Assembly: GCA_020848075.1 (NCBI GenBank)
Contig: JADLAV010000061.1
Location: forward strand, 62,001 to 126,000
DNA from: Burkholderiales bacterium
GTDB lineage: Bacteria; Pseudomonadota; Gammaproteobacteria; Burkholderiales; SG8-39
DNA: 64,000 nucleotides
Reading direction: 5' to 3'
The notes below the pieces were generated by a model. It worked only from the letters and a program-made list of their open reading frames with translations. It was not told where the DNA came from and searched no databases. Positions within the stretch are counted from its first letter, which is position 1. The number at the start of each line of letters is the position of its first letter. The position numbers were made by a program, and so were the translations under genes. This document shows, in pieces, positions 23,316 to 34,710 of this stretch.

Positions 23316-24658
23316 AACCGACCATCGTCCTCGTTGGCCGGCCGAACGTCGGCAAGTCCACGCTCTTCAATCGCCTGACGCGCGCGCGCGATGCGATCGT
23401 GGCGGACTTACCCGGGCTGACGCGCGACCGGCACTACGGCGAGGGCCGCCTCGGCGGTCGCGCGTTTCTCGTCGTGGACACCGGGGGACTCGAGCCGGTG
23501 GCGAGAAGCGGCATGCTTGCCGAGATGGCGAAGCAGACGCGCGCCGCGCTCGCCGAAGCCGACGTCGTCGTCTTCATCGTGGATACCCGGGAAGGCCTCA
23601 CTCCGCAGGACAGACGCATCGGGGAGCAGCTCCGGACCGCGCGGGCGCGCGTGGTCGTCGCGGTGAACAAGGCGGAAGGCATGGATCCGGACATCGCGGC
23701 TGCCGAGTTCCACGAGCTCGGGCTCGGCGCGCCGCACGCGATCTCGGCGGCGCACGGCGAAGGCGTGCATGCGCTCGTGGAGGCGGCGCTCGCGGATTTC
23801 CCGGAGGAGGGCGAGGCCGGCGCCGAGGACGCGGAATCCGACGTCCCGGCGGTTGCGATCGTCGGCCGCCCGAACGCCGGCAAGTCGACGCTGGTGAACG
23901 CGCTCCTCGGCGAGGAGAGAGTAATCGCGTTCGACCAGCCGGGCACGACGCGCGACCCGATCCGCGTGCGGTTTCGCCACGGCACGCGCGAATACGTGCT
24001 GATCGACACGGCGGGCCTGCGCCGGCGCGGCCGCGTGTTCGAGACGGTCGAGAAATTCTCGGTGGTGAAGACCCTCCAGGCGATCGAGTCGGCCAACGTC
24101 GTGGTCCTGCTGCTCGACGCGCAACAGGGGATCGCGGATCAGGACGCGCATATCGCGGGGTTCATCGCGGAGCGGGGGCGCGCGGTGGTGGTGGCGGTGA
24201 ACAAGTGGGACGGATTGGACGACTACGCACGCGAGCAGGTGAAGCGCGCCCTGCGGGACAAGCTCGCATTCCTGTCGTACGCCCGGATGCACTACACCTC
24301 TGCGCTGCGCGGGCAGGGCCTCACCGGGCTCATGCGCTCGGTGGACGATGCGTATGCCGCCGCGATGGCGAAGCTGCCGACCCCGCGGCTGACGCGGCAT
24401 CTGATCCAGGCGGTGACGCAACAGCCGCCGCCGCGGGCCGGGCTGGTGCGGCCGAAGCTGCGCTACGCGCACCAAGGCGGCTCGAACCCGCCGGTGATCG
24501 TGATCCACGGCAACCGCCTGGACGCGGTCGTGTCCGGGTACCGGCGCTACCTGGAGGGCTCGTTCCGCGAGGCGTTCGGGCTGGAGGGCACGCCGCTTCG
24601 GGTCGAGTTCCGTACCGGGCGGAACCCTTTCGGCGCGCGGGGCTCGGACCGCCGATGA
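23312..24658 (+). CDS. der: ribosome biogenesis GTPase Der (EngA)
   Basis: 448 aa from a TTG that overlaps the bamB stop (TTGA); the following [16 protein letters not shown] is the usual Der N-terminus. Two GTPase domains in tandem, with P-loops GRPNVGKS (9-16) and GRPNAGKS (185-192), and an NKWD-type G4 in each half (NKAE at 119, NKWD later). A C-terminal KH-like domain follows. It matures the 50S subunit. The only plausible start is non-ATG. Confidence 0.96.
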   Translation: MKPTIVLVGRPNVGKSTLFNRLTRARDAIVADLPGLTRDRHYGEGRLGGRAFLVVDTGGLEPVARSGMLAEMAKQTRAALAEADVVVFIVDTREGLTPQDRRIGEQLRTARARVVVAVNKAEGMDPDIAAAEFHELGLGAPHAISAAHGEGVHALVEAALADFPEEGEAGAEDAESDVPAVAIVGRPNAGKSTLVNALLGEERVIAFDQPGTTRDPIRVRFRHGTREYVLIDTAGLRRRGRVFETVEKFSVVKTLQAIESANVVVLLLDAQQGIADQDAHIAGFIAERGRAVVVAVNKWDGLDDYAREQVKRALRDKLAFLSYARMHYTSALRGQGLTGLMRSVDDAYAAAMAKLPTPRLTRHLIQAVTQQPPPRAGLVRPKLRYAHQGGSNPPVIVIHGNRLDAVVSGYRRYLEGSFREAFGLEGTPLRVEFRTGRNPFGARGSDRR

Positions 24659-24718
24659 TGGCATCGCTATGCGAAATGAATTACAGTAATGATCCAAAAA
24701 CCACGCTTTGGAGCCGCC

Positions 24719-24958
24719 ATGAGCAACAAAGGGCAACTATTACAAGACCCGTTCCTCAATACGCTGCGCAAGGAGCATATCCCGGTCTCCATCTACCTGG
24801 TCAACGGCATCAAGCTGCAGGGACAGATCGAATCGTTCGACCAGTACGTGGTGCTTCTCAAGAACACCGTCACGCAGATGGTCTACAAGCACGCCATCAG
24901 CACCGTGGTGCCGTCGCGCCCCGTCAACCTCAGCCTGGGCGAGGGCGGCGACAGCTGA
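24719..24958 (+). CDS. hfq: RNA chaperone Hfq
   Basis: 79 aa. A hexameric Sm-like protein that pairs small RNAs with mRNAs. The start [14 protein letters not shown] at 24719 is chosen over an in-frame ATG at 24689 because it matches the family and has GGAG at 24710-24713. The Sm1 segment [19 protein letters not shown] and the Sm2 motif YKHAIS are intact. The C-terminal tail is short ([13 protein letters not shown]). The A/T-rich patch at about 24672-24707 upstream probably holds a promoter of its own, though no clear hexamer pair is seen. Its presence fits the two small RNA candidates in this window. Confidence 0.97.
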   Translation: MSNKGQLLQDPFLNTLRKEHIPVSIYLVNGIKLQGQIESFDQYVVLLKNTVTQMVYKHAISTVVPSRPVNLSLGEGGDS

Positions 24959-24987
24959 TGGTCGCCGGACGGTAGGCTGCGGGCGGC

Positions 24988-26136
24988 ATGCGCGAACGCC
25001 CCGCCCGTGGAGAGGCTGCGGTCCTCGTCGCCCTGGACCTCGGGGCCGCAGACTACGCCGAGAGCCTGCAGGAGCTCGACCTGCTCGCCGCGAGCGCCGG
25101 CGCCACCGTGCGCGGCGTCGTCAAGGGCCGGCGCGACCGCCCCGACCCGGCCTTTTTCGCCGGCTCCGGGAAGGTGCGCGAGATCGCCGCCATGGTCGCC
25201 GAGACGGGGGCCGAGCTCGCCATCTTCAATCACGATCTCTCGCCCGCGCAGCAGCGCAATCTCGAGCGCGAACTCGGGCGCCGCGTCGTGGACCGCACCA
25301 GCCTCATCCTGGACATCTTCGCGCTGCGCGCGCGGACGAGCGAGGGGAAGGTGCAGGTCGAGCTCGCCCAGCTGCAGCGCCTGGCGACGCGTCTCGTGCG
25401 CGGGTGGGCGCACCTCGAGCGCCAGAAGGGCGGCATCGGCCTGCGCGGGCCGGGCGAGACGCAGCTCGAGACGGACCGCCGGCTGATCGGCGCGCGCGTG
25501 AAGGCGCTCAAGGCGAAGCTTGCGACGCTGCAGCGCCGGCGCGACGTGCAGCGCCGCGCGCGGGCGCGAGCGGAGGTGCTGTCGGTATCGCTCGTCGGCT
25601 ACACCAACGCGGGGAAATCGACCGTGTTCAACGCGCTGACCCACGCCGGCGCGTACGCCGCCGACCAGCTCTTCGCGACGCTCGACACGACCACGCGGCG
25701 GCTCTATCTCCCCGCCGCGGGCAGCCTCACGCTCTCGGACACCGTCGGATTCATCCGCGGGCTGCCGCACGCGCTGGTCGCGGCTTTTCGCGCGACCCTG
25801 GAGGAGACCATCCACGCCGATCTGCTCCTCCACGTCGTCGACGCGTCCAGCCCGGTCCGCGACGCGCAGGTGGGGGAGGTGAACAAGGTGCTCGCCGGGA
25901 TCGGCGCGGACGTCATTCCGCAGATCCTGGTCTGGAACAAGATCGATCTCGCGGGCCTTGCCGCGGGGGTGGACCGCGACGAGTATGGTAAGATCCAGCG
26001 CGTCCGTCTGAGCGCCAAGACGGGCACGGGTCTCGAGTTCCTCAGGCAGGCGCTGATCGAGGCGGCCGCCTCGAGGAATCCATCCAAGACGGACACAGGC
26101 GGGCGCGAGCAAGTCAGGGATATTCATGTCGCTTAA
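24988..26136 (+). CDS. hflX: GTPase HflX
   Basis: 382 aa. A ribosome-associated GTPase that splits stalled ribosomes after heat stress. The N-terminal HflX domain (1-195) ends in a coiled coil with GGIGLRGPGETQLETDRR. The G domain starts with G1 GYTNAGKST (204-212), then switch-region LFATLDTTTRRL, G3 DTVGFI and G4 NKID. The gene lies between hfq and hflK as usual. Its last 11 bases overlap hflK. Confidence 0.95.
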   Translation: MRERPARGEAAVLVALDLGAADYAESLQELDLLAASAGATVRGVVKGRRDRPDPAFFAGSGKVREIAAMVAETGAELAIFNHDLSPAQQRNLERELGRRVVDRTSLILDIFALRARTSEGKVQVELAQLQRLATRLVRGWAHLERQKGGIGLRGPGETQLETDRRLIGARVKALKAKLATLQRRRDVQRRARARAEVLSVSLVGYTNAGKSTVFNALTHAGAYAADQLFATLDTTTRRLYLPAAGSLTLSDTVGFIRGLPHALVAAFRATLEETIHADLLLHVVDASSPVRDAQVGEVNKVLAGIGADVIPQILVWNKIDLAGLAAGVDRDEYGKIQRVRLSAKTGTGLEFLRQALIEAAASRNPSKTDTGGREQVRDIHVA

Positions 26137-27316
26137 CGATCCCCAATGGGGCCGCAAGGGCGGCGGCGGGCCGGGCGGCAACCAGGGCCCGCCCGACCTG
26201 GACGAGCTCTGGCGCAGTTTCAACCAGCGCCTGAACAGCATCTTCCGCCGCGGCGGCGGCGGATCCGGCGGCGAGCCCCCGGGCGTGCGCCAGCTCGGTG
26301 GCGGCGCCGGACTGATCGTCGCCCTGATCCTCGTCGTATGGCTCGCGAGCGGGTTCTACATCGTCGATGCGAGCCAGCGCGGCGTGGTCCTCACGTTCGG
26401 CAAGTACAGCGAGACCACGGGACCGGGGCTGCGGTGGCGGTTGCCCTATCCGTTCCAGAGCCACGAGCTCGTCAACGTCACGCAGATCCGGACGATCGAG
26501 GTCGGCTACCGCGCGAACGTGAAGACCAAGGTGCTGCGCGAGTCGCTCATGCTCACCGACGACGAGAACATCGTCGACATCCAGTTCGCGGTGCAGTGGC
26601 TGCTGAAGGATCCGGAGGATTACCTGTTCAACGACCGGCGTCCCGATGAAGCCGTGCTGCAGGTCGCGGAGAGCGCGGTGCGCGAGGTGGTGGGCAAGTC
26701 GAGCATGGATTTCGTGCTGTACGAAGGCCGTGAGCAGATCGCAGCGCAGGCGCAGAAGCTGATGCAGGAGATCCTCGACCGCTACGGCACCGGCATCAGC
26801 ATCAGCGCGGTGACGATGCAGAACGCGCAGCCGCCGGAGCAGGTGCAGGCGGCGTTCGACGACGCGGTCAAGGCGAAGCAGGATCTCGAGCGGCAGAAGA
26901 ACGAGGGGCAGGCGTACTACAACGACGTGGTGCCGAAAGCCCGCGGCACCGCGGCGCGGCTGACCGAGGAGGCGAGCGGCTACCGGCAGCGGGTGGTCGC
27001 CGACGCCGAGGGCGAATCGTCACGCTTCCGGCAGGTCCTCGGCGAGTATACGAAGGCGCCGCAGGTGACCCGCGAGCGCATGTACCTCGACACCATGCAG
27101 CAGATCATGTCGAGCAGCAACAAGGTGCTGGTCGACGCGCGCTCGGGCGGCAACCTGCTCTACCTGCCGCTCGACAAGCTCATGCAGATGTCCGCCCCCG
27201 CCGCGCCGTCCGCCCCGGCTGCCCGGCCGCCGCAGGCGGAGACGCCGCCCGGGTTCGACTCGACCAGCCGTTCGCGCGACGCGCTGCGCAATCGTGAACG
27301 GGAGGGCCGGCCATGA
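26126..27316 (+). CDS. hflK: FtsH protease modulator HflK
   Basis: 396 aa. A Gly-rich N-terminus (residues 11-58, with GGGGPGG and RRGGGGSGG) precedes a membrane helix at 61-80. A SPFH/band-7 domain then starts at YIVDASQRGVVLTFGKY. The C-terminal tail is Ala/Pro-rich. With HflC it forms a large cage around FtsH that limits access of membrane substrates. The ATG overlaps hflX by 11 bases and the stop overlaps hflC as ATGA. It follows the operon order of Escherichia coli and most betaproteobacteria. Confidence 0.95.
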   Translation: MSLNDPQWGRKGGGGPGGNQGPPDLDELWRSFNQRLNSIFRRGGGGSGGEPPGVRQLGGGAGLIVALILVVWLASGFYIVDASQRGVVLTFGKYSETTGPGLRWRLPYPFQSHELVNVTQIRTIEVGYRANVKTKVLRESLMLTDDENIVDIQFAVQWLLKDPEDYLFNDRRPDEAVLQVAESAVREVVGKSSMDFVLYEGREQIAAQAQKLMQEILDRYGTGISISAVTMQNAQPPEQVQAAFDDAVKAKQDLERQKNEGQAYYNDVVPKARGTAARLTEEASGYRQRVVADAEGESSRFRQVLGEYTKAPQVTRERMYLDTMQQIMSSSNKVLVDARSGGNLLYLPLDKLMQMSAPAAPSAPAARPPQAETPPGFDSTSRSRDALRNREREGRP

Positions 27317-28206
27317 AGACCGGGCTCGGCGCAATCCTCGCGGCGGTCATCGTCGTCCTGCTGCTCGTCTCGATGTCGCTCTTCAGCGTCGACCAGCGCG
27401 AGCGGGCGATCGTGTTCCAGCTGGGCGAGATCAAGGAAGTGATCGATCAGCCGGGCCTGCACGTGAAATGGCCGCTCATCCAGAATGTGCGCTTCTTCGA
27501 CCGCCGCATCCTCACGCTGGACACGCCGGATACCGAGCGCTTCATCACCTCGGAGAAGAAGAACGTCCTGGTCGACTCGTTCCTGAAGTGGCGGATCATC
27601 GACGTGAAGCAGTATTACGTGAGCGTCCGCGGCGACGAGACCCTGGCGCAGACCCGCCTGCAGCAGCGCGTGAACTCGGCCCTGCGCGAGGAGTTCGGCA
27701 AGCGCACCGTGCACGACGTGGTCTCCGGCGAGCGCGACGAGATCATGAAGACCGTTCGCGAGAAGGTCGATGCGGACGCGAAGGAGATCGGCGTGCAGAT
27801 CGTGGACGTGCGCCTGAAGCGGGTCGACCTGCCGCAGGAGGTGAGCGAAGCCGTGTATCGCCGGATGGAGGCGGAGCGGCGGGCGGTGGCGAGCGAGCTC
27901 CGGTCGCAGGGCTTCTCCGCGGCGGAGAAGATCCGCGCGGAGGCGGACCGCGAGCGCGAGGTGATCGTCGCGGAGTCCTATCGCGACGCGCAGCGCGTCA
28001 AAGGCGAAGGCGACGCACGGGCGGCGGCGGTCTACGCGCGGGCATACAGCGAGAATCCGGAGTTCTACGCGTTCTACCGCAGCCTGGAGGCGTATCGGGG
28101 CAGCTTCCGGGGCTCCGGCGACATCCTCGTCCTCGAGCCGAGCTCGGACTTCTTCAGGTACCTGAGGTCGCCCGGCGGCACGCGCTCCGGAACCACGGGG
28201 AAATGA
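27313..28206 (+). CDS. hflC: FtsH protease modulator HflC
   Basis: 297 aa. An N-terminal membrane anchor (about 4-24) is followed by a SPFH domain with DQRERAIVFQLGEIKEVI and a long helical coiled coil (about 185-250, rich in Ala, Glu and Arg). It is the partner of HflK. Its ATG overlaps the hflK stop and its own stop overlaps the next small gene, so three genes are coupled. Confidence 0.95.
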   Translation: MKTGLGAILAAVIVVLLLVSMSLFSVDQRERAIVFQLGEIKEVIDQPGLHVKWPLIQNVRFFDRRILTLDTPDTERFITSEKKNVLVDSFLKWRIIDVKQYYVSVRGDETLAQTRLQQRVNSALREEFGKRTVHDVVSGERDEIMKTVREKVDADAKEIGVQIVDVRLKRVDLPQEVSEAVYRRMEAERRAVASELRSQGFSAAEKIRAEADREREVIVAESYRDAQRVKGEGDARAAAVYARAYSENPEFYAFYRSLEAYRGSFRGSGDILVLEPSSDFFRYLRSPGGTRSGTTGK

Positions 28207-28391
28207 TGTGGTCGGTGTTCCTCATGGCATTCGCGCTCATGCTCGTGCTCGAGGGGCTGCTGCCGTTTCTCGCGCCGGCGCTCTGGCGTGAGACGTTTCG
28301 CCGCATCCTGCAGCTCTCGGACGGCCAGATCCGCTTCTTCGGGCTCGTCTCGATGGCCGCGGGCATCGTCCTGCTCCTGATCGCGCGCTAG
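28203..28391 (+). CDS. DUF2065 family small membrane protein (YjeT-like)
   Basis: 62 aa. Two hydrophobic segments (about 3-23 and 44-61) are joined by the conserved stretch [18 protein letters not shown], diagnostic of the DUF2065/YjeT family. Two adjacent ATG codons at 28203 and 28206 are both possible starts; the first overlaps the hflC stop. The family always sits beside hflC or purA, but its function is unknown. Confidence 0.9.
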   Translation: MMWSVFLMAFALMLVLEGLLPFLAPALWRETFRRILQLSDGQIRFFGLVSMAAGIVLLLIAR

Positions 28392-30860
<2,469 letters not shown>

Positions 30861-30946
30861 CGCCGCGAAGGAGTCCGGGGCTTTGCGCGATGCGCTTCCT
30901 GCGATGGCGGAAGGCTGCGATCTGCAGTACCGCAAGCGCAGAACCC

Positions 30947-31033
30947 TGGTGCCGAGAAGAGGACTCGAACCTCCACACCCTTGCGGGCGCTAGGACCTGA
31001 ACCTAGTGCGTCTACCAATTCCGCCATCTCGGC
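30947..31033 (-). tRNA. tRNA-Leu (anticodon CAG)
   Basis: 87 nt including an encoded CCA. The acceptor arm GCCGAGA pairs with TCTCGGC (7 bp), with discriminator A. The D arm contains GGCGGAATTGGTAGACGC. The anticodon stem CTAGG/CCTAG encloses loop TTCAGGT with anticodon CAG at 30997-30999. A long variable arm CGCCCGCAAGGGTG marks a class II tRNA, and the T arm carries GGTTCGAGTCC. It reads CUG, the dominant leucine codon in this GC-rich genome. It has its own promoter at 31045-31073. Confidence 0.97.
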
Positions 31034-31044
31034 ACGAGGCGCGC

Positions 31045-31073
31045 ATTTTAGGCGAACCCGGGGTTTTGTTCAA
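31045..31073 (-). promoter_or_regulatory. sigma-70 promoter of the tRNA-Leu gene
   Basis: On the minus strand TTGAAC (31068-31073), a 17-base spacer, and TAAAAT (31045-31050), followed by GCGCGCC. The mature tRNA begins 11 bases after the -10 element. The GC-rich discriminator is what stringently controlled stable-RNA promoters show. The -35 hexamer shares a base with the rnr start codon on the other strand. Confidence 0.8.
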
Positions 31074-33262
31074 TGAAGACGCGCCGCCGCGCTAGCGCCG
31101 ATCGCCGGCCGCGCACGCTGCGGCGCGCCGACCCGTACTACGCGCGCGAGGCGGCGCGCTACGAGAAGCCGCTGCCGAGTCGCGAGTTCATCCTGCAAGT
31201 GCTCGAACGGGAGGCCGTGCCGCTCGACGAGGCGCGGCTAGCGCGGCTGCTCGGCGTCGCGCGGGGCGAGGGCGAGGCCTTTGCGCGCCGGCTGGCCGCG
31301 ATGGAGCGCGACGGCCAGCTGCTGCGCAACCGCAAGGGCGCGCTGCTGGTGGCGGAGAAGCTGCATCTGGTGGCAGGCCGCGTCGAAGCGCATCCGGACG
31401 GCTACGGCTTCCTCGCGCCCGACGACGGCGGCCCGTCGCTCTACCTCGGACCGAACGAGATGCGGCAGGTGATGCACGGCGACCGGGTGGTCGCGCGGCC
31501 GGGCGCGCTCGATCGGCGCGGGCGGCGGGAAGCGTCGATCGTGGAGGTGACCGAGCGCGGGCAAAGCCGCGTGGTCGGCCGACTGCACCGTGCCCGCGGC
31601 ATCTGGATCGTGGCCGCCGCCGACCGGCGCATCCAGCACGACATTCTGGTCGAGCCGGGCGCCACCGGCAACGCGGCGGCCGGGCAGGTCGTCACCGTGC
31701 AGCTGAGCACGTATCCGGCACCCGGCGTGCAGGCGATCGGCCGCGTCGTCGAGGTGCTCGGCGACTACGAAGATCCGGGGATGGAGATCGAGATCGCGCT
31801 GCGCAAGCACGCGCTGCCGTTCGAGTTCTCGCGCGCAACCGAGCGCGTCGCGGCGCGCCTGCCCGAAGCGGTGCGCAAGAGCGATCTTGCCGGCCGGCGC
31901 GACCTGCGCGGGCTCGCGCTGGTGACGATCGACGGCGAGACCGCGAAGGACTTCGACGACGCCGTGTACTGCGAGCCGGCCGGCCGCGACTTCCGGCTCG
32001 TGGTCGCGATCGCCGACGTGAGCCACTACGTGGGGCACGGAGATGCCCTGGACTCCGATGCCCGCGGCCGCGGCAACTCGGTGTACTTCCCGCGGCGCGT
32101 GATCCCGATGCTGCCCGAAAAGCTCTCGAACGGGCTCTGCTCGCTCAACCCGGACGTCGACCGGCTCGCGATGGTTTGCGACATGATCGTAACGCCGCGT
32201 GGCGACATCACGGAGTACGCGTTCTATCCGGCGGTGATCCGCTCGCACGCGCGCCTCACCTACACGCGCGTCGCGGCCGCGCTGTACAACGAGCCGCGGC
32301 GGCTCGACGCCGATTCGAGGCGGCTTGCCGAGCGCCTGCGGCTGCTCGACGAGGTGTTTCGCGCCCTGCTCAAGGCGCGCGAGCGGCGCGGCGCCATCGA
32401 CTTCGAGACGGTCGAGACCGAGCTCAGGTTCGACGCGCGCGGCAAGATCGAGCGGATCGTTCTCGTCCACCGCAACGACGCGCACCGCCTGATCGAGGAA
32501 TGCATGCTGGCCGCGAACGTGTGCGCCTCGGACTTCCTGCAGCGCCGCAAGCATCCGGCCCTCTACCGCATCCACGAGGGGCCGACTCCCGAGAAGCTCG
32601 CGGCGCTGCACGAGTTCCTCAAGAGCTTCGGCCTGCAGCTGGGCGGCGGCGAGGAGCCGCACGCCAAGGACTACGCGAAGCTCCTCGCGCGGATCAAGCC
32701 GCGCCCCGACGTGCAGCTGCTCCAGACGGTGCTGCTCCGCTCGCTGCAGCAGGCGGTGTACAGCCCGGAGAACGTCGGGCACTTCGGGCTCGCCTACGAG
32801 CACTACACGCACTTCACCTCCCCGATCCGGCGCTATCCCGACCTCCTGGTCCATCGCGCGATCAAGTCGGCGCTCGCGGGCGAGCGGTACGACCCGGGTG
32901 GCTGGGCGGACCTCGGCAAGCATTGCTCGATGACCGAGCGCCGCGCGGACGAGGCGACGCGCGACGTGGTCACATGGCTGAAGTGCTACTTCATGAAGGA
33001 CAAGGTTGGCGAGGAGTTCGACGGGTCGATCAGCGGGGTCGCGAGCTTCGGCATCTTCGTGGCGCTCGACGGCATCTACGTCGAGGGCATGGTGCACATC
33101 GCCGAGCTCGGCAACGACTACTTCGAGCACGATGCGGTGCGCCATCTGCTGCGCGGCGAACGCACCGGAAAGGTGTTTCGCCTGGGCGACCGCGCGCGCG
33201 TCAAGCTGGTGCGCGTCGACCTGGAGGCCGGCCACCTCGACTTCGTGCCGGCTGCGACGTGA
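31073..33262 (+). CDS. rnr: ribonuclease R
   Basis: 729 aa. A 3'-5' exoribonuclease that degrades structured RNA and takes part in trans-translation. In order it has a basic N-terminus with a winged-helix part (30-105), cold-shock domains (about 110-250), the RNB catalytic domain (about 265-590) with the Asp cluster IDGETAKDFDDAV, and an S1 domain (about 640-725, ISGVASFGIFVALDGIYVEG). The tail is short compared with the Lys-rich Escherichia coli one. Its ATG overlaps the -35 element of the divergent tRNA gene. rlmB starts at its stop codon (TGATG). Confidence 0.95.
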   Translation: MKTRRRASADRRPRTLRRADPYYAREAARYEKPLPSREFILQVLEREAVPLDEARLARLLGVARGEGEAFARRLAAMERDGQLLRNRKGALLVAEKLHLVAGRVEAHPDGYGFLAPDDGGPSLYLGPNEMRQVMHGDRVVARPGALDRRGRREASIVEVTERGQSRVVGRLHRARGIWIVAAADRRIQHDILVEPGATGNAAAGQVVTVQLSTYPAPGVQAIGRVVEVLGDYEDPGMEIEIALRKHALPFEFSRATERVAARLPEAVRKSDLAGRRDLRGLALVTIDGETAKDFDDAVYCEPAGRDFRLVVAIADVSHYVGHGDALDSDARGRGNSVYFPRRVIPMLPEKLSNGLCSLNPDVDRLAMVCDMIVTPRGDITEYAFYPAVIRSHARLTYTRVAAALYNEPRRLDADSRRLAERLRLLDEVFRALLKARERRGAIDFETVETELRFDARGKIERIVLVHRNDAHRLIEECMLAANVCASDFLQRRKHPALYRIHEGPTPEKLAALHEFLKSFGLQLGGGEEPHAKDYAKLLARIKPRPDVQLLQTVLLRSLQQAVYSPENVGHFGLAYEHYTHFTSPIRRYPDLLVHRAIKSALAGERYDPGGWADLGKHCSMTERRADEATRDVVTWLKCYFMKDKVGEEFDGSISGVASFGIFVALDGIYVEGMVHIAELGNDYFEHDAVRHLLRGERTGKVFRLGDRARVKLVRVDLEAGHLDFVPAAT

Positions 33263-34002
33263 TGGCCGCAAGCGGTCTCATCTACGGCTTCCACGCGGTG
33301 ACGAGCCGGTTGCGGGCGCATCCCGATTCGGTGCTCGAGGTGATCGTGGACGAGGCGCGCGCCGATGCGCGCGCCGCCGCCTTGCGACGGCTGTCGGACG
33401 AGTGCGGCGTTCGCGTGCGCGCGGTGAGCGGCGCGCGGCTCGATGGCATGGTGCGCGGCGCCCGCCACCAGGGCGTGGTGGCGCGCGTCACCGAGGTTGC
33501 GCAGGTCCGCAGCATCGACGAGCTGCTCGCAGCGCTGCACGTTCCGCCGCTGCTGCTGGTGCTCGACGGCGTCACCGATCCGCACAATCTGGGCGCGTGC
33601 TTGCGGGTGGCCGATGCCGCCGGAGCGCACGCGGTGATCGCACCCAAGGACCGCGCGGCCGGGCTCGGCGCGACCGCCGTCAAGGTGGCGAGCGGCGCCG
33701 CGGAGACGATGCCGTACATCGCCGTCACCAATCTCGCGCGCACCCTCGAGGCGCTGAAGGCGCGCGACGTGTGGGTGATCGGGGCGGACGAAGGTGCGCC
33801 CGAGGATCTCTTCACGGCGCCGCTGCCGGACGCGGTGGCCTGGGTGCTCGGCGCGGAAGGGCACGGCATGCGCCGGCTCACGCGCGAGCGCTGTGACCGG
33901 CTCGTCCGGATTCCCATGTACGGCGCGGTCGAAAGCCTGAACGTCGCGGTCGCGGCCGGTCTGTGCCTGTTCGAGTCGCAGCGCCGCCGGGCCGTCAAAT
34001 AG
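33262..34002 (+). CDS. rlmB: 23S rRNA (guanosine-2'-O) methyltransferase RlmB
   Basis: 246 aa. A SPOUT-family enzyme that methylates G2251 in the 23S P loop. An N-terminal L30e-like substrate-binding domain (1-75) is followed by the SPOUT domain with LVLDGVTDPHNLGACLR, WVLGAEGHGMRRLTRE and the knot-end motif PMYGAVESLNVAVAAGL. The start lies within the rnr stop codon (TGATG). The rnr-rlmB pairing matches many proteobacteria. Confidence 0.95.
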   Translation: MAASGLIYGFHAVTSRLRAHPDSVLEVIVDEARADARAAALRRLSDECGVRVRAVSGARLDGMVRGARHQGVVARVTEVAQVRSIDELLAALHVPPLLLVLDGVTDPHNLGACLRVADAAGAHAVIAPKDRAAGLGATAVKVASGAAETMPYIAVTNLARTLEALKARDVWVIGADEGAPEDLFTAPLPDAVAWVLGAEGHGMRRLTRERCDRLVRIPMYGAVESLNVAVAAGLCLFESQRRRAVK

Positions 34003-34060
34003 CGGAGCGCGCTGCGCATCCCGACGCATGCGCCGTCTGCCAGACAAGCCTTTGATTCGC

Positions 34061-34090
34061 TTGCGGGAAGGCAAGACGCTCGGATAGAAT
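34061..34090 (+). promoter_or_regulatory. probable promoter of the rpsF-priB-rpsR-rplI operon
   Basis: TTGCGG (34061-34066), an 18-base spacer and TAGAAT (34085-34090). The -10 matches 5 of 6 consensus bases while the -35 matches three. Transcription would start near 34097, leaving a leader of about 120 nt before rpsF. Confidence 0.55.
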
Positions 34091-34114
34091 AGCAAGCTTT
34101 CCCGCCCAGGGCGC

Positions 34115-34142
34115 CCGTGCTCCGTCCACGGACCCCGCACGG
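34115..34142 (+). promoter_or_regulatory. bulged leader hairpin, possible S6:S18 autoregulatory element
   Basis: CCGTGC-TCCG (34115-34124), loop TCCA, CGGA (34129-34132), an unpaired CCCC (34133-34136), then GCACGG (34137-34142). The result is one helix with a 3'-side C-rich bulge next to a CCG. Leaders of rpsF operons in many bacteria carry a hairpin with a CCG in an asymmetric loop that binds the S6:S18 dimer. The match here is by eye only. A flanking GGGCG (34108-34112 region) could pair with CGCCC (34163-34167) to close the structure. Confidence 0.4.
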
Positions 34143-34218
34143 CGGACATCCGCAACGGAAGACGCCCTTGCCTCACCGGTTCCGCATGCCGGGAGGCTGC
34201 AACCCACAAGGAGACCGC

Positions 34219-34680
34219 ATGCGACATTACGAGATCGTCTTCATCGTCCATCCGGACCAGAGCGAACAGGTCCCGGCGATGATCGAGCGCTACCGGGGCA
34301 TGATCGGCGCGCGGCAGGGCGCCGTGCACCGCCTCGAGGACTGGGGCCGGCGCCAGCTGGCGTACCCCGTCGAGAAAGTGCACAAGGCGCACTACGTGCT
34401 CATGAACATCGAGTGCGATCAGGAAACCCTGAACGAGCTCGACCATTCGTTCCGCTTCAACGACGCCGTGCTGCGCCACCTCGTCGTGAAGATGAAAGGT
34501 CCGGTCACGGCTGCCTCCCCGATGATGAAGGAGGACAAGGCGAAGTCGGTGCTCCAGCAAGGCGAGGGCCGGGGCGAAGGCGGGCGCGGCGAGGGCCGGG
34601 GCGAAGGCGGGCGCGGCGAGGGGCGGGGCGAGGGCGGCCGCAGCGAAACCCGCCGCTCCGAGACGCCGGCGGGCGCTTGA
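34219..34680 (+). CDS. rpsF: 30S ribosomal protein S6 with extended Gly/Glu/Arg tail
   Basis: 153 aa. Residues 1-97 are a normal S6 ([19 protein letters not shown] to [13 protein letters not shown]). The tail from about 98 includes three copies of GEGRGEGGR (115-141) and ends [13 protein letters not shown]6 binds S18 on the 30S platform. Escherichia coli S6 also has a flexible tail, extended by RimK with glutamates, but not this repeat. The start is set by AAGGAGA at 34208-34214. It is the first gene of rpsF-priB-rpsR-rplI. Confidence 0.95.
   Translation: MRHYEIVFIVHPDQSEQVPAMIERYRGMIGARQGAVHRLEDWGRRQLAYPVEKVHKAHYVLMNIECDQETLNELDHSFRFNDAVLRHLVVKMKGPVTAASPMMKEDKAKSVLQQGEGRGEGGRGEGRGEGGRGEGRGEGGRSETRRSETPAGA
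34561..34641. repeat. 27-bp tandem repeat, three copies, inside rpsF
   Basis: Units at 34561-34587 and 34588-34614 are identical over 27 bases; the third (34615-34641) differs at a few positions. Each unit encodes GEGRGEGGR and keeps the frame, so copy-number change would lengthen or shorten the S6 tail by nine residues. Confidence 0.9.
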
Positions 34681-34710
34681 CCGCGCGCGCCGCAGCGGCA
34701 CCGGACCGGC

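Noticed and set aside
31238..33271. 677-residue open frame on the minus strand opposite rnr
   Set aside because: It is the mirror of a strongly conserved gene in GC-rich DNA, is dominated by His, Arg, Glu and Ala without any domain, and has no ribosome site.
34561..34641. Repeat cluster as a mobile or CRISPR-like element
   Set aside because: Units are in frame with S6, contiguous and without spacers, so it is a coding minisatellite.
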